In this document: one piece after another, positions 29,427 through 38,515 of the stretch | Numbering within the stretch: position 1 is the stretch's first letter | Layout of the letters: each line of letters begins with the position of its first letter | Assembly (NCBI GenBank): GCA_028289565.1 | Contig: JANQPE010000053.1 | Span: forward strand, 1 to 64,000 | Direction of reading: 5' to 3' | DNA: 64,000 nucleotides | Source: Parerythrobacter sp. | Lineage (GTDB): Bacteria; Pseudomonadota; Alphaproteobacteria; Sphingomonadales; Sphingomonadaceae | The notes under the pieces: generated by a model | What the model saw: only the letters and a program-made list of their open reading frames with translations | Database searches by the model: none | What the model was told of the DNA's origin: nothing | Made by a program: the position numbers and the translations under genes

Positions 29427-30149
29427 ATGGAAATGAGATCAGCGACCTATATTACTACGGCGTTAACCATAATTTCCGCAGTTTCCACGGCTGCTGCGGC
29501 ACAGGAGCCCAGCGGGGATCTTGCTTCTGAGGATATCTCCACGCTGAAGGCAGCTCTTCAGATGCGTTACGACGCCGCCCTTGCGGCAACGAACGATGAC
29601 AGCGTGATCTCGGCAGACGGTTCGCGATACATGTGGGCGTCGGAAGCGAAGGTTCAGTGCGCGATCGCACTCGGCTATTTGAAATCCCGTGCCCGTGACG
29701 CAACGAGTATCGGCAAGTGCGGTTATGCTTATGACCGGATGAGGATGGTACGACGACCGGCCCCGGTCCCGGCCCCGCCTCCGCCACCGGCCCCGCCGCC
29801 GGAAGTCTGCGGCGATCAGCAGCCCGGACTGGTCTTCTTCGACTTCGACTCCGATGTACCGCAAGCGGATGCAGTCCAGACGATCCAGTTCGTTGCAGGC
29901 AATGCCCAGGCATGCGGGTGGGATTCGTTCCGCGTAGTCGGGCACACCGATCGTGCGGGAAGCGACGCCTACAACGACGATCTGTCCGTCAGGCGTGCCG
30001 AAGCAATAGTCAACCTCATGGAAAGCCTGGGTATCGATCGCAGTCGTATGACTGTAAGTGCGGAGGGCGAAAGAAATCCAAGGGTGCCGACTGAGGATGG
30101 CGTCCGAAACCCGCAAAACCGGCGGGTCGAGATTAGGGTATCGCAGTGA
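29427..30149 (+). CDS. OmpA-family outer membrane protein
   Basis: 240 aa, signal-peptide-like N-terminus, Pro-rich linker, VFFDFDSDVPQ...VVGHTDRAGSDAYNDDLSVRRAEAIV...NRRVEI. Confidence 0.9.
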   Translation: MEMRSATYITTALTIISAVSTAAAAQEPSGDLASEDISTLKAALQMRYDAALAATNDDSVISADGSRYMWASEAKVQCAIALGYLKSRARDATSIGKCGYAYDRMRMVRRPAPVPAPPPPPAPPPEVCGDQQPGLVFFDFDSDVPQADAVQTIQFVAGNAQACGWDSFRVVGHTDRAGSDAYNDDLSVRRAEAIVNLMESLGIDRSRMTVSAEGERNPRVPTEDGVRNPQNRRVEIRVSQ

Positions 30150-30166
30150 GGATCGGGGGAAATCAA

Positions 30167-31567
30167 ATGCGTAACATCATTCTTCCAGCCGTAGCGGCTA
30201 CACTCCTCGCAAGCGCATCGCCCATAGCGTTTGCGCAAGAGGCCAGCGATGTGGTGACGATGCAAGAGGCCGTCGACGTCGCTGTACGTTCGAACCCTGA
30301 AATCTTGCAGGCACAGTTCAACAAGGAGGGGATCGAGTTCGAACGCAAGCAAGCTCAGGGCCTGTATGCGCCCCGGGTCGATCTAGAAGCCTCTGCCGGC
30401 GTCAGGCGCCTCGAGAACACCACGAGACGCAATCTGGGCATAGCGAATAACGAGCTTTATCCGCTGGAAGCTGGCATCACGGGCGAATGGACGATTGTCG
30501 ATTTTGGTCGCCGCCGTGGAGAACTCTTGCGCCAGGCAGCACGTGTCGATGGCGCGTCGCTCCGTGTGCTTGAGCGTTCGGAATTCGTGGCCCTTCAGGT
30601 ATCGCGCCAATATCTTGATGTACTGCTCCAGCAGCGTGTTGCCGCTGCAGCGGAAGATAACCGGCGTTTTCACGAATTGCTCGTCGGGGATCTCTCGCAA
30701 GGTGTTCAGAAGGGATCGATAAGCATTGCCGATCAGCAACAGGCTGAGGAACGGCTGCAAGCTGCAGTCGTGCGCGAGGAGGAAGCCAGGAAAGCCCTTG
30801 TCGATGCACAGATCTCCCTGCGTACCTTGACCAGCCTGGATATCAGCAATGTCGTGATCCCGCCCAATCTGGTGGCGTCGATGCCGACCGCACTCGAACA
30901 GGCTATCGGCATGGCCCGGATACGCAATCCGCTTGTTCGCGAGGCTCAGGCCGATGTGGATGCGGCCAATGCACTCGTGAAAAAGGCGAGAGGTGATCTG
31001 TATCCGACGATCGGTCTTGAGGTACGGGGCCGTATCGGCGACGACATTGACGGATTTTCCGGAGAGACAAACGATCTCCTGGGACGCGTCGTGCTCCGCT
31101 GGAATGTTTTCGATGGCGGGATAAAACAAGCGCGTCTGCAGGAAACGGTCCGCCAGGCATCGATTTCCCGTTATGCTTTGCATCAGCGCCAGCGTGAGGC
31201 GGAAGAAGACGTTCGTGGGGCATGGAACACGCTTGAGACGCAGACGCGCATTGTCGCCGCGCTTGGTCGGCAGGCAAGCGTCTCGGACGACCTGCTGCTC
31301 TCCTATCGCAGCCAGTTCAATATCGGGCGCCGTTCCTTGCTGGATGTGTTGGATGCCCAGAATACCCGGTTCAACACTCAAGTGCGGCTGGAGACAGCTC
31401 GCTTCTCGGAAGTGTTCGCACGCTATCAAGTCCTGGCTGCGACTAACAATTTCCTTGATGCGTTGAACATAACGCCGGGAACAGGTTCGGATTCGCAAGA
31501 ACGTGAACGCTTTGATTTCGGGCCGCCAGTGCCCGCAGAGCTGCAGCGCCGCGTCTATCCGGACTGA
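30167..31567 (+). CDS. TolC-family outer membrane efflux/type I secretion protein
   Basis: TolC-type coiled-coil pattern; signal peptide MRNIILPAVAATLLASASPIAFAQE; start chosen at ATG 30167 instead of GTG 30146. Confidence 0.9.
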   Translation: MRNIILPAVAATLLASASPIAFAQEASDVVTMQEAVDVAVRSNPEILQAQFNKEGIEFERKQAQGLYAPRVDLEASAGVRRLENTTRRNLGIANNELYPLEAGITGEWTIVDFGRRRGELLRQAARVDGASLRVLERSEFVALQVSRQYLDVLLQQRVAAAAEDNRRFHELLVGDLSQGVQKGSISIADQQQAEERLQAAVVREEEARKALVDAQISLRTLTSLDISNVVIPPNLVASMPTALEQAIGMARIRNPLVREAQADVDAANALVKKARGDLYPTIGLEVRGRIGDDIDGFSGETNDLLGRVVLRWNVFDGGIKQARLQETVRQASISRYALHQRQREAEEDVRGAWNTLETQTRIVAALGRQASVSDDLLLSYRSQFNIGRRSLLDVLDAQNTRFNTQVRLETARFSEVFARYQVLAATNNFLDALNITPGTGSDSQERERFDFGPPVPAELQRRVYPD

Positions 31568-31590
31568 GCAGATGAAGGCGAGCAAGCAGA

Positions 31591-33735
31591 GTGTCGTTAT
31601 TGGAGGACAGATTGGCGGGCGACGAAGTCGATACTCTGTCGCTATGCGTAGCTGAAATTGCTCGCCGATATGCGCCAGGCTTTGCGCCCGGTGCGTTAGC
31701 CCAACTGCCGAGGCAGGCGGATGGGCGGTTGCCGTGGCATCAGGCAGACGCAGCACTCGAGTTGGTCGGCGTTGGTTTCGAGACGCCGAAGCCGCGCAGG
31801 CTGCCGACCCGTAAAAGCGCATATCCGGCCTTGGTCGAGCTGGAAGGCGAACGGTTTGTTCTCGTCGCGGACGCGAATGAGGGCGAGCTTCTCGTCTGGG
31901 AGCCGGCAGCCGCAGCAGAGATATGGCGACCGCATCAGGATATTGCCTCGGAATATGCCGGGAGGATGTATGCCATTTTCGGCAATCCCGACCTGCAACG
32001 TGCGGAAGAGGCTCCATGGCACGCGAAAGGACGAGGCCATTGGTTCTGGGGCGAGCTGCGCAAGGAGCGCCGCTCTTTTTTGCCGGTGATCCTGGCATCC
32101 TTCATCATCAATGTGCTGGCCGTGGCGCTTCCGCTATTCACGATGAATGTCTATGACAGGGTAATACCCAACAAGGCAACCGAGACTCTGTGGGTCCTGG
32201 GGATCGGTGTCGTGCTTGTTTTTGCGCTTGAATTCGCGCTTCGCCGGGGCAGGACGGCAGTTCTCGATCAGGTTACTCGCAGGCTTGATCTCAAGCTATC
32301 GCAGAAGATTTTCGGTCGCTTGCTCGCAACGCCTCTGCAAGAACGCCAAGGGCATACCGGAGCCTTGGCCGCCAGGGTTTCCGAATACGCGATCGTTCGC
32401 GATTTCTTTGCGTCGACGACTGTTGTCCTCCTGATCGACGTCTTCTTTCTTTTCATCTTTGTCGGTGTGATCGCGATCATCGGTGGATGGCTCGCGCTGA
32501 TCCCGCTCACAATCATAGTGGCGATGTTGGTTGCGGGTTATTTTCTGCAACAGAAAGTAACCGATGCCGCTCAGGATGCGCAAGCGGACTATGGATTACA
32601 GCAAACCCTGCTCGTCGAATCGCTTGCGGGAATGGAAACCCTCAAGAGCATGGGTGGGGAGGGAGGCACACTGGGCCGCTGGTATAGGCTGGCTGATGCA
32701 GGTGCGCATTCACAAGAGCGTTTGCGCAATGTCAACTCGATTGCGGTCGGTCTCGCACAATCCTTCCAGCAGATCTCGACGGTTTCGCTGATTATCGGCG
32801 GTTACTACCTGTTCGCGGCTGGCGCGATTTCGATGGGCGCGATTATCGCGATAGTGATGCTGGCATCGCGCTCGCTTGCTCCAGCAGGCCAGATTGCCTT
32901 TGTGCTTACGCGTGGGCGACAGGCCAATGAAATGCTTTCCAGTATCGAACGATTGTTCGATGCCAGCGACGAGCGCCAGAAAGGTGGCGAATTTGCCTCT
33001 GCCTCAATCGAGAAGCCGGCTATTTCGTTCGAGAACGTACGGTTCGTTTATCCCGAAGCATCGCAACCCGCGCTCGATGGTATCAACCTGACGATTAAAC
33101 CGGGGGAACGCATTGCGGTCGTCGGGCGTGTTGCCTCGGGCAAGTCGACTTTGGGCCGAATCTTGTGCGGACTATACGAACCAAGCGAAGGTGCGGTTCT
33201 CGTCGACGGCCTTGATGCCAACCAGTATCGCCCCGAGCAATTGCGCAGTGCGTTTCGCTTTGTTGGACAGGATGCCGCGCTTTTTTCCGGCTCCGTCAAA
33301 GACAATCTCTCGCTTGGACGGCGCGATGCAACCGACGAGCGTATACTTTCTGCCCTTCAGAAGACCGGAGCAGACCAATTTCTGGCTCGTGAAGGCGGGG
33401 GATTTGACCGGCCGGTCGGCGAAGGCGGACGCAAATTGTCAGGCGGGCAACGTGCCTTCCTTTCGATGGCACGGGCACTTGTCACACCATGCGAGCTGCT
33501 GTTCCTCGACGAACCCACCGGAGCGATGGACAGCCAGACCGAGAAATTGTTCGTCGAGCGGCTCGGTGCATCGCTATCGCCGGATCAAACGCTGGTTATC
33601 GCGACGCATAGGCCTGCACTGTTTTCCGTTTGCGACCGGATCATCGTGCTGAGCAAGGGTGGCATCGCTGCGGACGGCCCCATCAAGGAAGTGCTCGCCT
33701 CAACAGGAACAGCGTTTGAGGGATTGGCACAATGA
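31591..33735 (+). CDS. Type I secretion system permease/ATPase (LapB-like)
   Basis: 714 aa; N-terminal C39-like region, TM region, Walker A GRVASGKST, signature LSGGQRA, Walker B LLFLDEPTGAMD. Confidence 0.9.
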   Translation: MSLLEDRLAGDEVDTLSLCVAEIARRYAPGFAPGALAQLPRQADGRLPWHQADAALELVGVGFETPKPRRLPTRKSAYPALVELEGERFVLVADANEGELLVWEPAAAAEIWRPHQDIASEYAGRMYAIFGNPDLQRAEEAPWHAKGRGHWFWGELRKERRSFLPVILASFIINVLAVALPLFTMNVYDRVIPNKATETLWVLGIGVVLVFALEFALRRGRTAVLDQVTRRLDLKLSQKIFGRLLATPLQERQGHTGALAARVSEYAIVRDFFASTTVVLLIDVFFLFIFVGVIAIIGGWLALIPLTIIVAMLVAGYFLQQKVTDAAQDAQADYGLQQTLLVESLAGMETLKSMGGEGGTLGRWYRLADAGAHSQERLRNVNSIAVGLAQSFQQISTVSLIIGGYYLFAAGAISMGAIIAIVMLASRSLAPAGQIAFVLTRGRQANEMLSSIERLFDASDERQKGGEFASASIEKPAISFENVRFVYPEASQPALDGINLTIKPGERIAVVGRVASGKSTLGRILCGLYEPSEGAVLVDGLDANQYRPEQLRSAFRFVGQDAALFSGSVKDNLSLGRRDATDERILSALQKTGADQFLAREGGGFDRPVGEGGRKLSGGQRAFLSMARALVTPCELLFLDEPTGAMDSQTEKLFVERLGASLSPDQTLVIATHRPALFSVCDRIIVLSKGGIAADGPIKEVLASTGTAFEGLAQ

Positions 33736-34751
33736 CGTGGGTTCGTCGTTTTGCATTGAGGGCATGCTGCCTTGTTCCGGTAATGACCGTGGTTGCATCC
33801 CCCAGCCTGCTACCGGACGATGCAGTGCAAGCGCACGGCAAGGTGCAGATCGAACGGCAGCTACAAAACTCGCTAGCGCGGATGTCGACCGGCAAGGATC
33901 AGGAACTGATGCTGGCTGGCGTGGATGCACAGTCCCGGAATACGATGATCCCGACGGTGGGGCTTCGTGAAGATCTCTCGTCCTACAGCCCGGTTGCTCC
34001 GTCTTCGGCCCTATACCCAATGGCGCTGCGATGTATGACACAAGCCATATACTACGAAGCTGCCAATGAATCCGAGAAGGGCAAGCGAGCCGTTGCGCAA
34101 GTGGTCATGAACCGTATGCGTCACCCGGCCTATCCCAACTCGATCTGCGGCGTCGTGTATCAAGGATCGAATAATCGCGTATGCCAGTTCAGCTTCACCT
34201 GCGATGGAGCCTTGTTACGCAAACCGCTGCGCAAACAATGGCAGGAATCGTCAAGATTGGCCAAACGCGCGCTCGCAGGCGAACAGCTTTCGGATGTCGG
34301 CACGGCCACTCATTATCATGCGGATTATGTGTTGCCCAAATGGGCCTTCACGCTGAAAAAGCTGGAAGTGATTGGCACGCATATTTTTTACCGGTTCCCC
34401 GGCCGGAGCGGAGGTGCGACAGCTTTTCGTTCGAAATGGTCCAAGTTCGAAAGGATTCCTAGGCTCGATTGGTCGAAATTGGCGCGATCGCGCCAGCAAG
34501 AACAGCTGGCTGAATCGATGGACGAAGAACGGTTCGTACCCGGGTTGACTGTTGCTCCGGATCCGACCGACAGGCATGCCGAGACCGACGTTGGCGGTCG
34601 GCTGGACACGACTAAGGAATGGCGTCTGACTATTCCGGGTCCTTCGGCTTCCAAGAAGAGGTACGACGAAGCAATCGCGGAACAATCGGATAGGGCGGCT
34701 GACGACAACGAGGAGGGCACGTTGCACTCCCTGAAGGAGCCCGTTGGATGA
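33732..34751 (+). CDS. SleB-family cell wall hydrolase
   Basis: MALRCMTQAIYYEAANESEKGKRAVAQVVMNRMRHPAYPNSICGVVYQGSNNRVCQFSFTCDG is a SleB (hydrolase_2) pattern; ATGA overlaps both neighbours. Confidence 0.85.
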   Translation: MTWVRRFALRACCLVPVMTVVASPSLLPDDAVQAHGKVQIERQLQNSLARMSTGKDQELMLAGVDAQSRNTMIPTVGLREDLSSYSPVAPSSALYPMALRCMTQAIYYEAANESEKGKRAVAQVVMNRMRHPAYPNSICGVVYQGSNNRVCQFSFTCDGALLRKPLRKQWQESSRLAKRALAGEQLSDVGTATHYHADYVLPKWAFTLKKLEVIGTHIFYRFPGRSGGATAFRSKWSKFERIPRLDWSKLARSRQQEQLAESMDEERFVPGLTVAPDPTDRHAETDVGGRLDTTKEWRLTIPGPSASKKRYDEAIAEQSDRAADDNEEGTLHSLKEPVG

Positions 34752-36013
34752 AATCGCTGCAACTGTGGGAGAGAACCGACGCGTCGCGCAAGCTGATCTT
34801 CATTTCGGGAATAGGTTTGGCTGCCCTGTTGATCTGGGCGGCGGTGGCCGAGGTAGACAGTATTACGCGCGGTACAGGCCGGGTCATTCCTTCGAGCAAG
34901 GCACAACTGGTCCAGCCGGCGGAGCCATCGGTCGTGGAAGAAATTCTCGTTCGTGGCGGACAGTCAGTGAAAAAGGGCCAACTCCTTGTCCGGCTCGACG
35001 ATGCCCAGTCTGCATCGGAACTCGGACAGTTGCAGACGGAAAATCAGAGGCTTGCCGTGCGGGCGAGGCGGCTCGAACAAGAAGCTTCGGGCGGGTCGCT
35101 CGGTTGCGAAGCAGGAACGGTCTGCGCCGACGAACGGCGCTTGCAGCAGGCGCGTGTATCTGCGGCTCGCGCCCGTGAACGGTCGCTTGCTGCAGCAGTA
35201 GAGCAACGGCGGCGCGATATGCGGGAAGCCGATGCAACCGTTGCATCGCTAAGAAATAGCGTTCGGTTGGCGCAGGAGCAGGTTACTATGCTCGAACCTC
35301 TTGCCGCACAAGGAATCGTCCCCAGAACCGAGCTTTTGACTGCTCAGCGCGAACTGGTCGATGTCCAAGGGAGGCTGTCGGCGGCACAGCAGGCATCGGC
35401 TCGGGCATCGGCAGCCATCAGTCAGGCGCAAGCTGATCTCAGTTCAGCCAGGCTCGACTTTCGCCAGCAAGCACTCAACGAGCGCAGTGAAGTGACAACA
35501 CGCATCGCCGTGAACGAAGAGACGATCCGCGGAGCGGAAGCGCGGCAACAGCGAAACGAGTTACGAGCTCCGGCAGACGGGATCGTGAACGATGTTCAGA
35601 TCACCACGGTTGGTGGCTTCGTAAATGCTGGTGAGAGGATCATGCAGATCGTCCCGGTGGGGGATAGGTTGCTAGTCGAGGCAAGAATAGCGCCAAGCGA
35701 CATCGCATTCATCAAAGTGGGAGACCCTGCCGTGGTCAAAGTGACCGCGTATGATTTCTCGATATACGGGGGGATTGAAGGAACGGTCCAGCAAGTATCT
35801 GCTGACAGCATATTCGATGAAGTAGAACGTGAAACCTATTACATCGTTTTGATTGAGACGGATCGGGCATTCATCGAGCGTGGCGGACAGAACTTTCCGA
35901 TCGTTCCCGGGATGATTTGCGATGTCGAAATACTCACCGGTCGCCGCACGATTCTGAGCTACCTTCTCAAACCCGTTTCAAAAGCTTTCAACCGGGCGTT
36001 GACCGAGCGCTAG
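34748..36013 (+). CDS. HlyD-family type I secretion periplasmic adaptor (LapC-like)
   Basis: 421 aa; N-terminal TM, VDSITRGTGRVIPSSKAQLVQPAEPSVVEEILVRGGQSVKKGQLLVRLDD, coiled coil, C-terminal HlyD motif. Confidence 0.9.
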   Translation: MKSLQLWERTDASRKLIFISGIGLAALLIWAAVAEVDSITRGTGRVIPSSKAQLVQPAEPSVVEEILVRGGQSVKKGQLLVRLDDAQSASELGQLQTENQRLAVRARRLEQEASGGSLGCEAGTVCADERRLQQARVSAARARERSLAAAVEQRRRDMREADATVASLRNSVRLAQEQVTMLEPLAAQGIVPRTELLTAQRELVDVQGRLSAAQQASARASAAISQAQADLSSARLDFRQQALNERSEVTTRIAVNEETIRGAEARQQRNELRAPADGIVNDVQITTVGGFVNAGERIMQIVPVGDRLLVEARIAPSDIAFIKVGDPAVVKVTAYDFSIYGGIEGTVQQVSADSIFDEVERETYYIVLIETDRAFIERGGQNFPIVPGMICDVEILTGRRTILSYLLKPVSKAFNRALTER

Positions 36014-36036
36014 CATCTGAATTCGGGGAAGGGTTT

Positions 36037-36984
36037 CTAATAGCCGTGGATCCATGCGGTCCGGTTGTTGAAGCTTAGAACCGGAGCATAGTCGTGCGAT
36101 GGTGTCCCATCGAGGATATGGTCGGTAGTGTTGTCGAGTATTATGAAGCGGCCTTTGAACCGAATGACTAGCAAGGCGTGATCGGCATTGCGGACCCGGT
36201 CTCTCGCAATGGTCAGGAACATGTCGTTGCGCGAGATGCCGGCTGCTGCGAGCAATTGCATTTTGGTTAGCGCAATATCTTCACAATCGCCCTTGCCCAG
36301 GCGAAGGGTACGACGTGCGCCGGCCCAATAATCCGCGCGTGCGAATAGATCCTTGTCCTCGACATAGGCAATTTCACTATTCACCCAACGATTGATCTTG
36401 CCGATAGTTTCATGGGAGGGCGTAACACCTCTTCCGAATTGCCGGCGCAATGTTCCTCGAACGGACTCGCGCCGTACACGTTTCCAGTCACGGTCAAAGT
36501 TGGTCTTGCCGATTCTCACTCGCTTCGATGCAAGAAAATCATCTTTGGACAGGGTGCCTGCCGGCGAAGAGGCGATGCCATTGATCTTGCCCTGATTTCT
36601 TGGAGCGCAATTTTGCACGATCTGCCGTATTCCACCCACGGCCGGGGCGAGTGCCGGCAAGGATTTCTTTTGGGCTGTGCTGTTGGCAAGCGTTGTCGCG
36701 GTATCGACTTGCTGCTGGCGTATGCGATCGAGAGCGCTCATTTCTCCGCCGAGAATGGCGGCGCTTTTTGTCGATGCGACCGCTATTGGCTGCGATTGCG
36801 CGCCGGTCGGCGAGAAAAATGTGCTGCCTGTGCATGAGGCTTTGGCGACTGCAAGGGTTATTGCCGGGTGCGCGATGGCACCTATGGATTGTGCCTGGAC
36901 CCCTGTGCTTGACGGGAGGCTGGCTAGCGCAACGCTGGCGAACACAGCCGCTTTCGCGATTCGAGATTTTGCGCTCAGTAACAT
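36037..36984 (-). CDS. Transglutaminase-like cysteine peptidase (BTLCP family, LapG-like)
   Basis: 315 aa with signal peptide; Cys/His/Asp triad LGKGDCEDIALTKMQLL ... NADHALLVIRF ... ILDNTTD; FDRDWKRVRRE. Confidence 0.85.
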   Translation of the reverse strand: MLLSAKSRIAKAAVFASVALASLPSSTGVQAQSIGAIAHPAITLAVAKASCTGSTFFSPTGAQSQPIAVASTKSAAILGGEMSALDRIRQQQVDTATTLANSTAQKKSLPALAPAVGGIRQIVQNCAPRNQGKINGIASSPAGTLSKDDFLASKRVRIGKTNFDRDWKRVRRESVRGTLRRQFGRGVTPSHETIGKINRWVNSEIAYVEDKDLFARADYWAGARRTLRLGKGDCEDIALTKMQLLAAAGISRNDMFLTIARDRVRNADHALLVIRFKGRFIILDNTTDHILDGTPSHDYAPVLSFNNRTAWIHGY

Positions 36985-37277
36985 GCAGGCGAAATTGCAT
37001 GCGGCTGGATAAAGATTGGTTCCGGGAGAAGGTTAATCAGGCTGTAATAGCCTAACGGCAAAGTCCCGTTGTCTGAGCCGAACTCGAACTCGCGATGGCC
37101 GCTCTGGCCGGAGACGAGTTGCGGCTAGGCTGCCCCTGCCGCCACCCAGTCTCCTTGGTGACTTGCTTTGTCTCGATCCCGTCGCGAACTTATTTGGCGG
37201 ATTACATTGAAGAAAGCAGGTAATCTGTACCTTCATCCGCAATTCTACTATGCTACTTGCCATAAAAGGAGCACAGC

Positions 37278-37721
37278 ATGGCCCAATTGCTCAATGTGAA
37301 TTTTGCCTGCAAGAATCCCGTTTCACTTGCTCGTTTTTGGGCAGACACGCTTTTGGTTGAAGTTGAAGACGTTCCGGAAGAGGTCAAGGTCGCGCTTCGC
37401 GAGGAAGGCTTGCAGGCCGATGTCGCGGCGGCTGTCAGCGATTCCGACCGGCTGGGTGTCCGGTTGTTTTTTGAGCGCGAAGACGCTTCCGCATATCAGG
37501 CTGAGGGGAGCGACAACGACGAGCCGGGGCCTGCCGTTCCGGCAACAGGCGGCCTGGGCGTGCGTCTGGACATTGCCGCAGATGATCGTGAAGCCGAAAT
37601 CGAGCGATTGGTCGGGCTCGGGGCAAAATTTGTTGGCATGCGCAAACATGGAGTCGGAAAATTGGAGGAGAGCTGCGCGGTGATGCAAGACCCCGAAGGC
37701 AATTTGTTTTGCGTTCACTGA
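37278..37721 (+). CDS. VOC-family (glyoxalase-like) protein
   Basis: 147 aa; MAQLLNVNFACKNPVSLARFWADTL...VMQDPEGNLFCVH. Confidence 0.75.
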   Translation: MAQLLNVNFACKNPVSLARFWADTLLVEVEDVPEEVKVALREEGLQADVAAAVSDSDRLGVRLFFEREDASAYQAEGSDNDEPGPAVPATGGLGVRLDIAADDREAEIERLVGLGAKFVGMRKHGVGKLEESCAVMQDPEGNLFCVH

Positions 37722-37744
37722 TGAGTGGCTGGTCTTCCGCGCGA

Positions 37745-38515
37745 TTAAGCATCTCCGCGCAGCATTGACTCGATAATGGCGACCAGCCTGAAAGGGGCGG
37801 TCGCGAAAGTCCAATGATCGCCGGGCAAGGTCATCAAATCGGTTCGGTTCGAATAGGCTCGCCATTCCGCAAGACCGGATTGCCCGACACTGTCGTCCTC
37901 ATCCCAGCTGATAGCCGTTAACGGGTGCCCCAGGATTGTTTCGCTTCGCGAATGCGAACCGGAAGCATATCTGCGATAGGCCTTCAAATCGATCTCGATA
38001 GCGGCGCGTACCGCCTCGGCCAGTTCCTCACTGTCTTCGCCAAGGCTTCGCCGGGCAACGGATCTGGCCATTTCTTTGATTGCGCTTCGGTCCATTCTCA
38101 ATATCGGAGCCTCGACAGCCCTATCCGGCGCAAACATCGACGATATGAAAAGCTGCGCGGGCATCTTTCCGGCCTCTTCGGCGGCCCGGCTCGCCTCGAA
38201 TGCGATATAGGCAGCGTTGCAGTGACCGAAAAATGCGAACGGGACATTCAGCAGTGGAGCCAGCGCTTCCACCAATTCCCCGCTGAAATCCGCATAATCC
38301 CGTATCGGCGGCGCGAAATGCCATGTTTCGCGACCCGGCAACTGCACCATGCAGATATCAACGTGGTCGGCCAGTTCGCGCCAGCCATGATACATCGAAG
38401 CGCCTGCACCGAGATAGGGGAGCACAAAGAGCCGCGCTTTGGCTTTCGGATCGGGCTCGTTTAGCAGCCAAGGTGAAAAAAGGCCCTGATCAGCACTTCC
38501 GTCAACACGCGTCAT
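37745..38515 (-). CDS. Type II thioesterase-like alpha/beta hydrolase with Cys in the nucleophile position
   Basis: RLFVLPYLGAGASMYHGWRELADHVDICMVQLPGRE ... FAFFGHCNAAYIAFEASR ... LPGDHWTF; start at 38515 forms an ATGA overlap with the upstream gene. Confidence 0.85.
   Translation of the reverse strand: MTRVDGSADQGLFSPWLLNEPDPKAKARLFVLPYLGAGASMYHGWRELADHVDICMVQLPGRETWHFAPPIRDYADFSGELVEALAPLLNVPFAFFGHCNAAYIAFEASRAAEEAGKMPAQLFISSMFAPDRAVEAPILRMDRSAIKEMARSVARRSLGEDSEELAEAVRAAIEIDLKAYRRYASGSHSRSETILGHPLTAISWDEDDSVGQSGLAEWRAYSNRTDLMTLPGDHWTFATAPFRLVAIIESMLRGDA

Noticed and set aside
36037-36984. Full LapD-LapG c-di-GMP switch in the window
   Set aside because: Only the LapG-like protease is present; no GGDEF/EAL protein was found in any ORF.
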